Positions 7,717 to 15,416 of a stretch of 52,510 nt of DNA are shown here, piece by piece. Below the pieces are notes generated by a model that saw only the letters and a program-made list of their open reading frames with translations, had not been told where the DNA came from and did not search any database. The translations under genes were made by a program, and so were the position numbers. How positions within the stretch are numbered: position 1 is the stretch's first letter; every line of letters begins with the position of its first letter. The stretch spans positions 1-52,510 of the forward strand of contig CAYLZN010000005.1 of the NCBI GenBank assembly GCA_964387935.1. Reading direction: 5' to 3'. The DNA comes from CAYLZN01 sp964387935 (GTDB taxonomy: Bacteria > Acidobacteriota > Vicinamibacteria > Vicinamibacterales > JAFNAJ01).

Positions 7717-8730
7717 ATGCGCGCCATGGTGCTCGAAGGCCCGCGTCAGCCGCTCGTGCTGCGCGACTGGCCCGAACCGGAGCCCGGCCCGGACGCTGTG
7801 CTCGTGGCCGTCGAGGCGTGCGGGGTTTGCCGGACGGACCTGCACGTGGTGGACGGCGACCTCCCGTTTCCCGGAAGTGCCGTCATCCCCGGCCACGAAA
7901 TCGTGGGGCGCATCGTCAGGTGCGGCGCACGCGTCTCGGCCCTCGCCGAGGGGCAACGGGTCGGGGTGCCGTGGCTCGCCTGGACCTGCGGCACGTGCGG
8001 ATTCTGCCAGGCGGGGGCCGAGAACCTCTGCGATCGGGCGGCCTTCACCGGCTTCACCCGCCCCGGCGGATTCGCGGAGTTCGTCGCCGCCGACGCGCGC
8101 TACGTGTTTCCCGTCGACCCCGACGGCGACGCCGCGTCGATTGCGCCGCTCCTTTGTGCAGGCCTGATCGGCTATCGGGCGTACGCCATGGCCGGCAATG
8201 CGCGTCGCCTCGGGCTCTACGGGTTCGGCGCGGCGGCGCACATCGTCGCGCAGGTAGCCGCCTGGGAGGGTCGCACGGTGTTCGCCTTCACGAAGCCCGG
8301 TGACGAGCGGGGGCAGGCGTTCGCGCGGAGCCTGGGCGCGACATGGGCGGGCGATTCGACCGTCATGCCGCCGGAGGTCCTCGATGCGGCCATTCTGTTC
8401 GCTCCGGTGGGATCCCTCGTGCCGCAGGCGCTCGCCGCGGTGAGGAAGGGGGGACTGGTCGTGTGCGCGGGCATTCACATGAGCGACATCCCGTCGTTCC
8501 CGTACTCGCTGCTGTGGGGAGAGCGCGTGGTGCGGTCGGTGGCCAACCTGACGCGGCGCGACGGCCTCGCGTTCCTGGCCCTGGCGCCGCAGGTGCCCGT
8601 GCGGACGCAGGTCGAGCGGTTCCCGCTCGAGGCCGCCAACGACGTGCTGACGCGCCTGCGCGAGGGCCGCATGGAAGGTGCGGCGGTGCTGGTGCCGCCT
8701 TCCGCCCCCTCCACGCGCGAGACCTACTGA
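7717..8730 (+). CDS. Zinc-dependent alcohol dehydrogenase family protein
   Basis: The ATG at 7717 is preceded by AGGGGAGG, and the family N-terminus (MRAMVLEGPRQPLVLRDWPE) begins exactly there. The 337-residue MDR-type protein has the catalytic zinc ligands Cys38 and His60-Glu61 (IPGHEIVGR), a structural zinc cluster with Cys at 91, 94, 97 and 105, and a Rossmann region around residue 168 (GLYGFGAAAHIV). It lies closest to bacterial zinc-binding alcohol dehydrogenases that oxidise alcohols or reduce aldehydes with NAD(P). Its stop codon overlaps the convergent acyl-CoA synthetase gene by 7 bp. Substrate preference cannot be read from sequence. Confidence 0.9.
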   Translation: MRAMVLEGPRQPLVLRDWPEPEPGPDAVLVAVEACGVCRTDLHVVDGDLPFPGSAVIPGHEIVGRIVRCGARVSALAEGQRVGVPWLAWTCGTCGFCQAGAENLCDRAAFTGFTRPGGFAEFVAADARYVFPVDPDGDAASIAPLLCAGLIGYRAYAMAGNARRLGLYGFGAAAHIVAQVAAWEGRTVFAFTKPGDERGQAFARSLGATWAGDSTVMPPEVLDAAILFAPVGSLVPQALAAVRKGGLVVCAGIHMSDIPSFPYSLLWGERVVRSVANLTRRDGLAFLALAPQVPVRTQVERFPLEAANDVLTRLREGRMEGAAVLVPPSAPSTRETY

Positions 8731-10166
8731 CCTGCCCCGTCGCGGGGCAGCCGTGCTTTCTGGATCTTGCCCAGCGCATTGCGTGGGAGTTGGTCCACCG
8801 CCACGAACCTGCGCGGCACCTTGAACGACGCCACCCGCGCGCGGCAGTGCGCGTCGAGTTCGGCCTCGAGGGCAGGCGTCAGTGCGTCGGGCCCCGCCCG
8901 GAGCACCACATAGGCCACCGGCACCTCGCCGCGGCGGTCGTCGGCGCTGCCCATCACGGCTGCTTCGGCCACCGCGGCGTGCTCCTCGAGGACCTGTTCG
9001 ATCTCCTTCGGGTAGATGTTGAACCCGCCCGAGATGATGACGTCACCCCGACGTCCGTGCAGCGTGAACACGCCGTCCGCCGCGCGCGAGGCGAGGTCAC
9101 CCGTGCGGAAGTAGCCGTCGACGAAGGCGGCTCGCGTGGCCTCCTGGTTGCGCCAGTACCCCTGGAACACCGTGGGACCCTGCACGAACAGCTCGCCGAC
9201 TTCGTCCGGACCTACGGGCCGCCCTTCCGCGTCGAGCACCCGCGCCGACACTCCCGGAAGCGGGACGCCGACCGTCCCGGCGCGGCGCTCGCCGACGTAC
9301 GGATTGCTGATCGTCATCAGCGTTTCGCTCATGCCGTAGCGTTCGAGGATTGCGTGGCCGAACTTCGCCCTGAACGTTTCGAAGACGTGGGGCGGCAGCG
9401 CCGCAGACCCGGACACGAACAGCCGTGCCGTCGCCCCGATGCGCCGGCACGTGTCCTCGGGCAGATCGACCAGCCTCGTGTACATCGTTGGCACGCCAAA
9501 AAACAGCGTGGGCGCGAACCGCAGGAACTCGTCGGCGATGGTCGCGTGGTCGAAGCGCGGCAGCAGCCGCATGCGGCAGCCGCTCGCCAGCCAGCAGTGC
9601 AGGCCGTTGCCCAGCCCGTGCACGTGGAACAGCGGAAGGGCGAGCAGGAAACGGTCCGCGCTCGAGATCTGCCACGACGCGAGCAGGGCCACGGTGTTGG
9701 CGATCAGGTTGTTGTGCGTCAGCAGGGCGCCCTTGGCGCGGCCGGTCGTGCCGGAGGTGTAGACGATCATCGCAGGCGTATCGCCGTCGAGCGTCGGGTC
9801 GGCGGCCGAGGGCCGGGCAGCGGACGGGACATCCTCCGTCGGGACGCTGTCGCCGGTGATCAGCGCCGCGGCGTCCGAGTCCGAAAGGATGTGGGACAGC
9901 TCGCGGTCGCGGTAGAGGATGTTCACCGGCACGAAGATCACGCCGAGGCGCGTGCAGGCCAGGTACAGGTCGATGAGCGCCAGCCCGTTCGGCAGGTGGA
10001 CCGCGAGGCGATCGCCGGGACCGAGGCCACGCGCGCGCAGGCGAGCCGACATCCGGGCCGCGCGTTCGTCCAGGTCGCCGAAGGTGAAGGTGCGGTCCTC
10101 CCACTCGAGTGCCACCTGGTCACGACGTCCCTGCAGCGAGAGCGCGAACAACTGGGCGAGGGTCAC
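8724..10166 (-). CDS. AMP-forming acyl-CoA synthetase, MatB (malonyl-CoA synthetase)-like
   Basis: The start is the GTG at 10166, 4 bp after GGAGG; the frame continues upstream but only as a shadow of the DedA gene. The 480-residue enzyme has the P-loop-like YTSGTTGRAKG at residues 136-146, the YGMSET motif, GYFRTGDL with the adenylate-binding Asp, and the catalytic Lys near the end in LPRNALGKIQKARL. It makes acyl-CoA from an acid, ATP and CoA. The block SNPYVGERRAGTVGVPLPG is very like malonyl-CoA synthetases, and the length fits MatB better than long-chain ligases. It diverges from dedA over 72 bp. Substrate malonate or methylmalonate is inference. Confidence 0.85.
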   Translation of the reverse strand: MTLAQLFALSLQGRRDQVALEWEDRTFTFGDLDERAARMSARLRARGLGPGDRLAVHLPNGLALIDLYLACTRLGVIFVPVNILYRDRELSHILSDSDAAALITGDSVPTEDVPSAARPSAADPTLDGDTPAMIVYTSGTTGRAKGALLTHNNLIANTVALLASWQISSADRFLLALPLFHVHGLGNGLHCWLASGCRMRLLPRFDHATIADEFLRFAPTLFFGVPTMYTRLVDLPEDTCRRIGATARLFVSGSAALPPHVFETFRAKFGHAILERYGMSETLMTISNPYVGERRAGTVGVPLPGVSARVLDAEGRPVGPDEVGELFVQGPTVFQGYWRNQEATRAAFVDGYFRTGDLASRAADGVFTLHGRRGDVIISGGFNIYPKEIEQVLEEHAAVAEAAVMGSADDRRGEVPVAYVVLRAGPDALTPALEAELDAHCRARVASFKVPRRFVAVDQLPRNALGKIQKARLPRDGAGQ

Positions 10167-10238
10167 GAGGCCTCCAGCCTGGGCGTCAGTGTAGTTTCTC
10201 GCGTCTCGTGCGACAATTGCAGGCTGTCCGACCCGACC

Positions 10239-10889
10239 ATGAGCGCACTGATCGATCTCTTCCTGCACCTCGACAAACACCTGGCCGAGCTGGTCGTCAG
10301 CTACGGGCCGTGGATCTACGGCCTGCTGTTCCTCATCATCTTCGCGGAGACGGGCCTGGTCGTCACCCCGTTTCTGCCAGGGGACTCGCTCCTGTTCGCC
10401 GCAGGGGCCCTCGCCGGCACGGGTGCGCTCAACATCTGGGTGGTGCTGGCCCTGCTCCTGGTCGCCGCCGTGCTGGGCGACGCGGTCAACTACGCGATCG
10501 GCCGGTTCATCGGGCATCGCGTGCTCGAGCACGACGCCACACCGACAGGCATCCATCGCCTGATCAACCGCGAGCACCTCGACAGGGCGCACGCCTTCTT
10601 CGAGAAGTACGGCGGCAAGGCGGTGGTCATCGGCCGCTTCGTTCCGATCGTCCGCACCTTCGTCCCGTTCGTGGCCGGCGCCGTGGCGATGACCTACCCG
10701 AAGTTCGCCTTCTACAACGTCGCCGGCGCCATCCTGTGGGTGGGCGTCTGCGCAGGTGGGGGCTACGCGTTCGGCAACGTCCCCATCGTCAAGCAGAACT
10801 TCTCGCTCGTCGTACTCGGCATCATTGCGGTGTCGGTCCTGCCTGTGGTGTTCGAGTTCGTCCAGGCGCGGCGGCGCGCAGCGGGCTAG
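10239..10889 (+). CDS. DedA family membrane protein
   Basis: The 216-residue protein starts at the ATG at 10239 and has several membrane segments and the DedA/VTT hallmarks: FAETGLVVTPFLPGDSLLFAAGALA, then FFEKYGGKAVVIGRFVPIVRTFVPFVAG with the conserved Arg pair, and a C-terminal GGGYAFG. DedA proteins are inner-membrane scramblase or flippase-type proteins linked to membrane homeostasis, undecaprenyl-phosphate recycling and proton-motive force. Its neighbours do not indicate a specific role. Length is normal for the family. It diverges from the acyl-CoA synthetase gene and is followed by a repeat-rich gap of 268 bp. Confidence 0.92.
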   Translation: MSALIDLFLHLDKHLAELVVSYGPWIYGLLFLIIFAETGLVVTPFLPGDSLLFAAGALAGTGALNIWVVLALLLVAAVLGDAVNYAIGRFIGHRVLEHDATPTGIHRLINREHLDRAHAFFEKYGGKAVVIGRFVPIVRTFVPFVAGAVAMTYPKFAFYNVAGAILWVGVCAGGGYAFGNVPIVKQNFSLVVLGIIAVSVLPVVFEFVQARRRAAG

Positions 10890-10928
10890 AGCCCTGAGCC
10901 TTGCGCCACCAGAAACTGTGTGGCGACC

Positions 10929-11124
10929 GTGCCTTGTGCCGGGTGCCTTGTGCCGGGTGCGCCCCTACAGGCGGACGCCTGCGACGCCGCATACCGGCCG
11001 GCCCGGTGCGAGAACGGCTGTGCCCTCATGTCACTCCCAGTGAGATCGTGGTGCCCCATGGTGTTTCTTCGTCCCCGGTCGTTCATCAGCGCACCCGGCA
11101 CCCGGCACGCGGCACCCGGCACTG
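10929..11124. repeat. Tandem and inverted GTGCCGGGTGC repeats in an intergenic region
   Basis: Two exact 14 bp copies (GTGCCTTGTGCCGG, 10929-10956) plus GTGC are mirrored at 11091-11124 by three copies of GCACCCGGC-type sequence. The two arms are inverted relative to each other and about 130 bp apart. They fill most of the 268 bp between dedA and the glycosyltransferase gene. No gene is supported here. Confidence 0.75.
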
Positions 11125-11157
11125 ACAGGACGCCGTTCTTGTCGGATTGAGGTCAAG

Positions 11158-12168
11158 TTGAGCCCTGCGCCGGCTGTTTCCATCCTGCTGCCCGCGCGTA
11201 ATGCGGCCAGGACGCTCGAGGCGTGCCTGCGCTCGATCCAGCGCCAGCGCCTCAGGCACTGGGAGTGCCTCCTCGTTGACGACGGCTCGACTGACGAGAC
11301 GGCTCGCATGGCGAGCGCTTCCGCAGCGCGTGATCCCAGGATTCGACCGCTCAGCACACCGCCCGCTGGCCTCGTGGCGGCGTTGAACTACGGCCTGGCG
11401 CGGTGCCGCGCCCCCTTCGTCGCGCGCATGGATGCCGATGACCTGATGCACAGGGACCGGCTGGTCGCACAGGTGGAGGCGCTCGTGGCCGCGCCTCGAC
11501 TGGCGGCCGTTGGCTGCCACGTGCGGATGTTTCCGCGCCGGGCACTGACAGACGGCCGGCGCGCGTACGAGGCCTGGCTCAATTCACTCCGGACCGAGGA
11601 GGATGTGCGTCGCGACGCGTTCGTCGAGTGCCCCGTGGCGCATCCGGCGCTGATGGTGCGTCGCGACGTGCTCGTGCGGTTCGGCTATCGGGACGTGGCA
11701 TGGGCCGAGGACTACGACCTGGTCCTGCGCATGCTGGCTGCGGGCGAACGGGTCGGGTCGCTGCCGCGCCGTCTGGTGTCGTGGCGCGATGGCGACGGGC
11801 GCCTGTCGCGAGTGGACCCCCGATACGCGCTCGAGCGTTTCACGGCTTGCAAGGCGCACTTCCTGGCGTCCGGTTTCCTCGCCGGTCGCGACCGCTTCGT
11901 GCTCTGGGGGTACGGCGACACCGGGAAGGCGCTCGCCCGCGCGCTCGAACCGTACGGCAAGCGCCCATCCTGCGTGCTGGAGGTGCACCCGGGACGCATC
12001 GGCCAGCGCATCGGCGGCGTGCCAGTGGTCGGCCTCGAATCGCTCCCGTCGGTGCGCGGCGAGCGCCTCGTCGTGTCGGTCGCTGGCGCGGGGCCCCGGG
12101 CCGAGATCCGCGCACACCTCGAGGGACTGCATTTCGTGGAGCTCGAGGACTTCGTCTGCGCGGCATGA
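11158..12168 (+). CDS. GT2 family glycosyltransferase with a C-terminal Rossmann-like domain
   Basis: The start is a TTG at 11158 (GAGG about 6 bp upstream), since the family's first strand (PAVSILLPARNAARTL) follows directly. The GT-A domain (residues 5 to about 230) has DDGSTDET and the metal-binding ARMDADD motif. The last 90 residues form a separate module: RFVLWGYGDTGKALARAL looks like a nucleotide-binding Gly-rich loop, and the protein ends HFVELEDFVCAA. The enzyme should transfer a sugar from a nucleotide donor in the cytoplasm, perhaps for surface polysaccharide, but no other glycan genes are nearby. A decayed copy of its tail lies at 15273-15341. Confidence 0.87.
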   Translation: MSPAPAVSILLPARNAARTLEACLRSIQRQRLRHWECLLVDDGSTDETARMASASAARDPRIRPLSTPPAGLVAALNYGLARCRAPFVARMDADDLMHRDRLVAQVEALVAAPRLAAVGCHVRMFPRRALTDGRRAYEAWLNSLRTEEDVRRDAFVECPVAHPALMVRRDVLVRFGYRDVAWAEDYDLVLRMLAAGERVGSLPRRLVSWRDGDGRLSRVDPRYALERFTACKAHFLASGFLAGRDRFVLWGYGDTGKALARALEPYGKRPSCVLEVHPGRIGQRIGGVPVVGLESLPSVRGERLVVSVAGAGPRAEIRAHLEGLHFVELEDFVCAA

Positions 12169-12207
12169 GCGCCAGCGCGCGGGTGTGGGCGTGAGCGCAC
12201 GCCCTCC

Positions 12208-12450
12208 TCAGGCGGGGCCAATCTCCGGGAACTCGCGCAGCTCCTGCCGCGCATCGACGCAAACCACATCTACCTCGGCCTCGACCAGCCGCTCGCCGGA
12301 GCACTCGATGCGCTGAGTGAATCGACCACGGTAGGCCGAATCCCGGGTGAAGGACGTGACCACCTCGATGACGTCGCCCAGCCGCGCCGGGCGCTTGAAC
12401 TTCATCGAGAGCTCGTAGCCGACCTTGCCAGCGCGGGGCGGGTTCATCAT
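12208..12450 (-). pseudogene. Hotdog-fold thioesterase, C-terminal half only
   Basis: The 80-residue product (MMNPPRAGKVGYELSMKFKR...) matches the second half of a YbgC/4-hydroxybenzoyl-CoA thioesterase: KFKRPARLGDVIEV is the conserved strand, followed by the long antiparallel strands and a final VDARQELREFP. Family members are about 130-145 residues and carry their catalytic Asp in the N-terminal half, which is missing here. The start ATG overlaps the stop of the spondin-domain gene (ATGA-type overlap), so it could still be translated. I see no N-terminal half beyond the spondin gene. It is probably a remnant, though a small functional protein cannot be ruled out. Confidence 0.6.
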
Positions 12451-13223
12451 GGGATCCGTTCGAAGACGAACCGCGCCACCGGCGCGAACTCCCCGTTCCG
12501 TGCGAACGGGAACCCGGTGATGCGCGCAATTGGCAGCCGGGGCGTGGTGGCGCTGTCGGCTGACGTGAACGTCGTGCCGCTGTCGGTGCCCGCATCCCAC
12601 GGCGCGAGCTCGAGCGACCGCCGGTCGACCCACTGACCATTCTCGAAGAGCGGCAACCCGGAGACCCCCGTGAACCAGTCGGGGCTGGGCGCCACCATCG
12701 AGACGAGTGTCACGAACGGGTGGGTCTGCGAAATCTCGAACTCCAGGGACACCGTTCCCGGTGATCGCGGGATGTCACCGTCGACGATCAGGTGCTGCGC
12801 CGTGCCCGCAGCGATCGCGCCTCGGATCTCGTTGTCGAGCGGCGTCGTGCGGCCACGCTCGGCCATGTCACGGATCCCGTCGGTCGCGATTGTGCCTTCC
12901 TGCCAGAAGCGGACGCCCGCGTTGTGGGTTCCGCCGACCAGGGGTGAGAAGTGCGGATCCGCCGGGAAGTCCTGCGGGTGCCGTTCCGCACTCCACAGCG
13001 CGTCGAACGTCAACCGATAGCGCGCGGCGGGCGGTGCGGCCGGCGGTGCAGGCGCCGGGGGCGGCGCGGTGGTGGTCGCGGGTGGTGAGCCCGTGCCGCC
13101 CGAGCCGGAGGCGATCGTCGAGGGCGCGGTGAGGTTGGCGCCGGATCCGCAGCCAGCCGCGACCGCCGCCGAGAGCATGATCGCCCGGAGAGAGCCTTGT
13201 CGAGAAAGGTGCGTCTGCCTCAT
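12447..13223 (-). CDS. Spondin-domain lipoprotein
   Basis: The 258-residue protein has a short signal ending in a lipobox-like AAGC (Cys25), then a Ser/Gly/Pro-rich spacer (about 26-66), then a Spondin_N domain: YRLTFDALWSAERHPQDFP, HFSPLVGGTHN, FVTLVSMVAPSPDWFTGV, and PWDAGTDSGTTFTS. In animals this domain is in F-spondin; bacterial versions are exported proteins of unknown function, and the DAGTDSG acidic stretch may bind a metal ion. It is upstream of, and overlaps, the truncated thioesterase gene. A 141 bp gap separates it from the sigma/anti-sigma pair on the same strand; that gap holds nothing I recognise. Confidence 0.82.
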   Translation of the reverse strand: MRQTHLSRQGSLRAIMLSAAVAAGCGSGANLTAPSTIASGSGGTGSPPATTTAPPPAPAPPAAPPAARYRLTFDALWSAERHPQDFPADPHFSPLVGGTHNAGVRFWQEGTIATDGIRDMAERGRTTPLDNEIRGAIAAGTAQHLIVDGDIPRSPGTVSLEFEISQTHPFVTLVSMVAPSPDWFTGVSGLPLFENGQWVDRRSLELAPWDAGTDSGTTFTSADSATTPRLPIARITGFPFARNGEFAPVARFVFERIP

Positions 13224-13364
13224 GCGGGTAAGATGAGTTGCGGCCCCGGAGGGTTTCTCGGGCGAGCGTTACGGGTGAGCATCTTCAACCCGCCCTTGCT
13301 GGCGCAGCAGGCCCCGAAGTTCGGGAAGGGCAGCGCCTCGTGGACCGAGCAGCCGCCTCCAGGG

Positions 13365-13616
13365 TCACCGCCGCCCGAGGCGTGACCGCGCGGCCATGAT
13401 GGCCCCCACCAGCTCGTCCGGCACGTCGGCGGGGGTGCGCTCATCCGGCTCCGGGAAGGCGGAACGGCTGGCTGCCACCGTTTGCCGATACTGATTCAGG
13501 TACGTCCGGCAGTTCGCACAGAGCGACAGATGGTGTTCGAACTCCCCTCGGGCATCGAGCGGCAGTTCACCCGCCAGGTAATCCATCAGGAAGTCGGTCA
13601 GTTCGCGGCAGGTCAC
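13365..13616 (-). CDS. Zinc-finger anti-sigma factor (zf-HC2)
   Basis: The 83-residue protein begins MTCRELTDFLMDYLAGELP and has the HxxxCxxC zinc site in FEHHLSLCANC, the hallmark of ZAS-type anti-sigma factors. It has no membrane segment, so it is a soluble, possibly redox-sensitive, regulator. It should bind and hold the ECF sigma factor encoded just upstream; the GTG start overlaps that gene's stop by 4 bp, which indicates translational coupling. The C-terminus is short and polar. Confidence 0.87.
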   Translation of the reverse strand: MTCRELTDFLMDYLAGELPLDARGEFEHHLSLCANCRTYLNQYRQTVAASRSAFPEPDERTPADVPDELVGAIMAARSRLGRR

Positions 13617-14233
13617 GCGCCAGATCCTCTCAGGTAGGGGTCAATGAGCGTGCGCAGCGCGAGCCGTGCGCGGTGCAGCCGAATCTTGACGGCGTTGGGC
13701 GTGACGCCGAGCAGCGCCGCCACCTCTCCGTTGTCCATCTCTTCGATATCACGCAACATCAGGACGGTCCGGTACGGCTCGGGGAGCAAGGCGATCGCCT
13801 CGCGCACCCGCGCGGCGGTCTGGTGCCGCGCCAAGGTCACGTCAACCGGCTCGGCCCACTGTGCGAACTGCTGCTCGTGATGCCCGTCCGGCTGGAACGC
13901 CGGCAGGAGATCCTCGATGGGCGTCTCGGGACGCCGGCTCCTGGACCGAACCTTCATCAGCGCCGCGTTCACCGTGATGCGGTGCAGCCACGTCGAGATC
14001 CGTGCCGTGCCATTGAATGAGGTCAGGGCCTTGAAGGCGGAGACGAACGCCTCCTGTACGGCGTCGCGCGCATCCTCCTCCGACGAGAGGATCCGCCGTG
14101 CTACGGCCAGCAGCCGCCCACCGTGGGTTCGAACGAGGAACTCGAAAGCGGCCTCATCGCCGTCGCGCAGCCGCTCGAGCAACCGCAGATCCTCGGCCTG
14201 AGGCCCGCTCGTGCGCGCGGCTGGGCTCGTCAT
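13613..14233 (-). CDS. ECF-type RNA polymerase sigma factor
   Basis: The 206-residue protein has region 2 (about residues 20-90: GDEAAFEFLVRTHGGRLLAVARRIL ... DARDAVQEAFVSAFKAL) and region 4 (about 145-200: LPEPYRTVLMLRDIEEMDNGEVAALLGVTPNAVKIRLHRAR). Regions 1 and 3 are absent, as in the ECF group. The ATG at 14233 is not preceded by an obvious ribosome site. It is co-transcribed with the zinc-finger anti-sigma factor. ECF factors usually activate their own promoter in response to envelope or oxidative stress; the target motif is not evident in this window. Confidence 0.9.
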   Translation of the reverse strand: MTSPAARTSGPQAEDLRLLERLRDGDEAAFEFLVRTHGGRLLAVARRILSSEEDARDAVQEAFVSAFKALTSFNGTARISTWLHRITVNAALMKVRSRSRRPETPIEDLLPAFQPDGHHEQQFAQWAEPVDVTLARHQTAARVREAIALLPEPYRTVLMLRDIEEMDNGEVAALLGVTPNAVKIRLHRARLALRTLIDPYLRGSGA

Positions 14234-14388
14234 GGGGGGCGGATGGCCAGGCGGAGTCCTCTTGTCACGCCGTGCTTACCTTCCAGGGTGCGCCACATCG
14301 CCGAGCCCGTGCAAGTGCCTACGGCCTCTTGGATGCCGTGCAGCCGGCACGGTTTCAGTGAGCTAGGCAGCCCAGCCGCCCGCTGGAT

Positions 14389-14862
14389 TCACGATGTTGC
14401 CTTGGATCCGGCTTGGCGGCCAAACCCCAGCACAACCGCAGACTTGGCCTTCGTGCGCAGTCCCTGGTCGAACGTGACCGTCGTCAACCCTCCGATCGTG
14501 GCGAACGCGGCAAGGTAGGCATCCGCCCAGTTCTTCGTCGCCGGCTGCCGGAGACGTGTGAGCGCCCGAAAGCGGGACTCGAGCTCCTGGGCTTCATCCA
14601 CGAACTCGACGCGAGGATCCTGCAGCCATCGGTCGTAGGCGGCCCACGCCTGCAGCGGAGTCATGACCTCGTCGTCCATCACGGCCTTCGCCGTCAACAA
14701 CCTCAACAAGCCGAGTTGCGTGAACCGGCAGAACGTCAGGACGGCATCCGCCGAGAGCGTCTCGAACCACTCGGCCGCAATCCCGTGGTCGACGTGCCCC
14801 TCGTAGGTGAGCGCCACCCAGACGTTGATGTCAGGGAAATACGAGGTCGTAGATGGCGGCAT
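14389..14862 (-). CDS. VapC-like PIN-domain ribonuclease toxin
   Basis: The 157-residue protein carries the PIN acidic residues: Asp11 in FPDINVWVAL, a central polar segment (FCRFTQLGLLRLLT), Asp in NWADAYLAAFA and Asp in TVTFDQGL. The layout fits the VapC subgroup in which FCRxTQLGxLRLLT is conserved. Such toxins cleave RNA, often tRNA or rRNA. It overlaps the upstream antitoxin gene by 32 bp on the same strand. This region is less GC-rich than its surroundings, which suggests transfer. The C-terminus is about 10 residues longer than usual. Confidence 0.86.
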   Translation of the reverse strand: MPPSTTSYFPDINVWVALTYEGHVDHGIAAEWFETLSADAVLTFCRFTQLGLLRLLTAKAVMDDEVMTPLQAWAAYDRWLQDPRVEFVDEAQELESRFRALTRLRQPATKNWADAYLAAFATIGGLTTVTFDQGLRTKAKSAVVLGFGRQAGSKATS

Positions 14863-15046
14863 TGTCGAGAGCCCCTGTGCCGGGGCGCCTGGAGCGAACG
14901 ATCGGCAGCGATACGGAAGTTCCAGCCTTCCGGCGCTCGGCCTTCAGGACTTCCTTCACGCCTCGCAGAATGAGGGCCCGCGTCGAACTGCCTTCGCGCG
15001 CTGCCCGCGACTTCAGTTGGCGGTACATTCCGTCGGGAATGTCCAC
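14831..15046 (-). CDS. VapB-like antitoxin
   Basis: The protein contains VDIPDGMYRQLKSRAAREGSS, the ribbon-helix-helix-like N-terminus typical of antitoxins paired with PIN toxins, then a variable C-terminal arm (GTGALDNAAIYDLVFP) that would wrap the toxin. The frame runs back to a TTG at 15094, but the family N-terminus points to the GTG at 15046 (or ATG at 15028), and a possible -10 box lies between. It overlaps the toxin gene by 32 bp. It should bind DNA and autoregulate the pair. Confidence 0.75.
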   Translation of the reverse strand: MDIPDGMYRQLKSRAAREGSSTRALILRGVKEVLKAERRKAGTSVSLPIVRSRRPGTGALDNAAIYDLVFP

Positions 15047-15227
15047 AGCGTCCGCATAGGGCCATTGTGGCGTAATTATGGGGCGGTAGAACAACGGGCG
15101 ACGAACGGCGCGAACGAACCGAATCCGGCGAGCTACGGACGTTGTCCAGTGCGGCCGCCCCCGTCAGGTGAGTCCGGCGGGCGCCATGCACGCCCATGGA
15201 GAGAAGGCCAGGAGGCCGCCGGCGAGG

Positions 15228-15272
15228 CGAAGCGTTTTCGGAACGCCCGCGGGAAATACCAGGCGCCGCCGC
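15228..15272 (+). repeat. 44-46 bp imperfect repeat, copy 1
   Basis: CGAAGCGT, TTCGGAACGCCCGC, GAAA, and ACCAGGCGCCGCCGC appear in this order here and at 16707-16752, with one substitution in each linking stretch and a two-base length difference. This copy abuts the glycosyltransferase tail remnant. Confidence 0.7.
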
Positions 15273-15341
15273 CTGCTGGAGGTGCACCCGGGACGAGGAC
15301 GGCACGTCGTCGAGCTCGAGGACTTCATCTGCGCGGCCTGA
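15273..15341 (+). pseudogene. Remnant of the C-terminal end of a GT2 glycosyltransferase gene
   Basis: In frame this reads LLEVHPGRGRHVVELEDFICAA and then a stop. The intact gene at 11158-12168 has VLEVHPGR about 44 residues before its ending HFVELEDFVCAA. The remnant therefore keeps two blocks of that end joined by an internal deletion of about 130 bp. Similarity continues a few bases past the stop (TGAGCGCC). There is no catalytic domain upstream, so it is a dead fragment. Confidence 0.75.
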
Positions 15342-15416
15342 GCGCCCGCGCGGGGCGTTCGGCGTCGCGTCAGGCGCCGACCCGCGCCTCCCGGCCGTAC
15401 GCACTCGCCCTTCCGC

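Larger units (their letters stand above)
15047..15416. other. Intergenic region without an intact gene (370 bp)
   Basis: This stretch holds a possible antitoxin promoter (CATAAT on the minus strand, 15075-15080), one copy of a repeat shared with 16.7 kb (15228-15272), and the decayed glycosyltransferase tail (15273-15341). I see no other coding signal. Confidence 0.6.
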
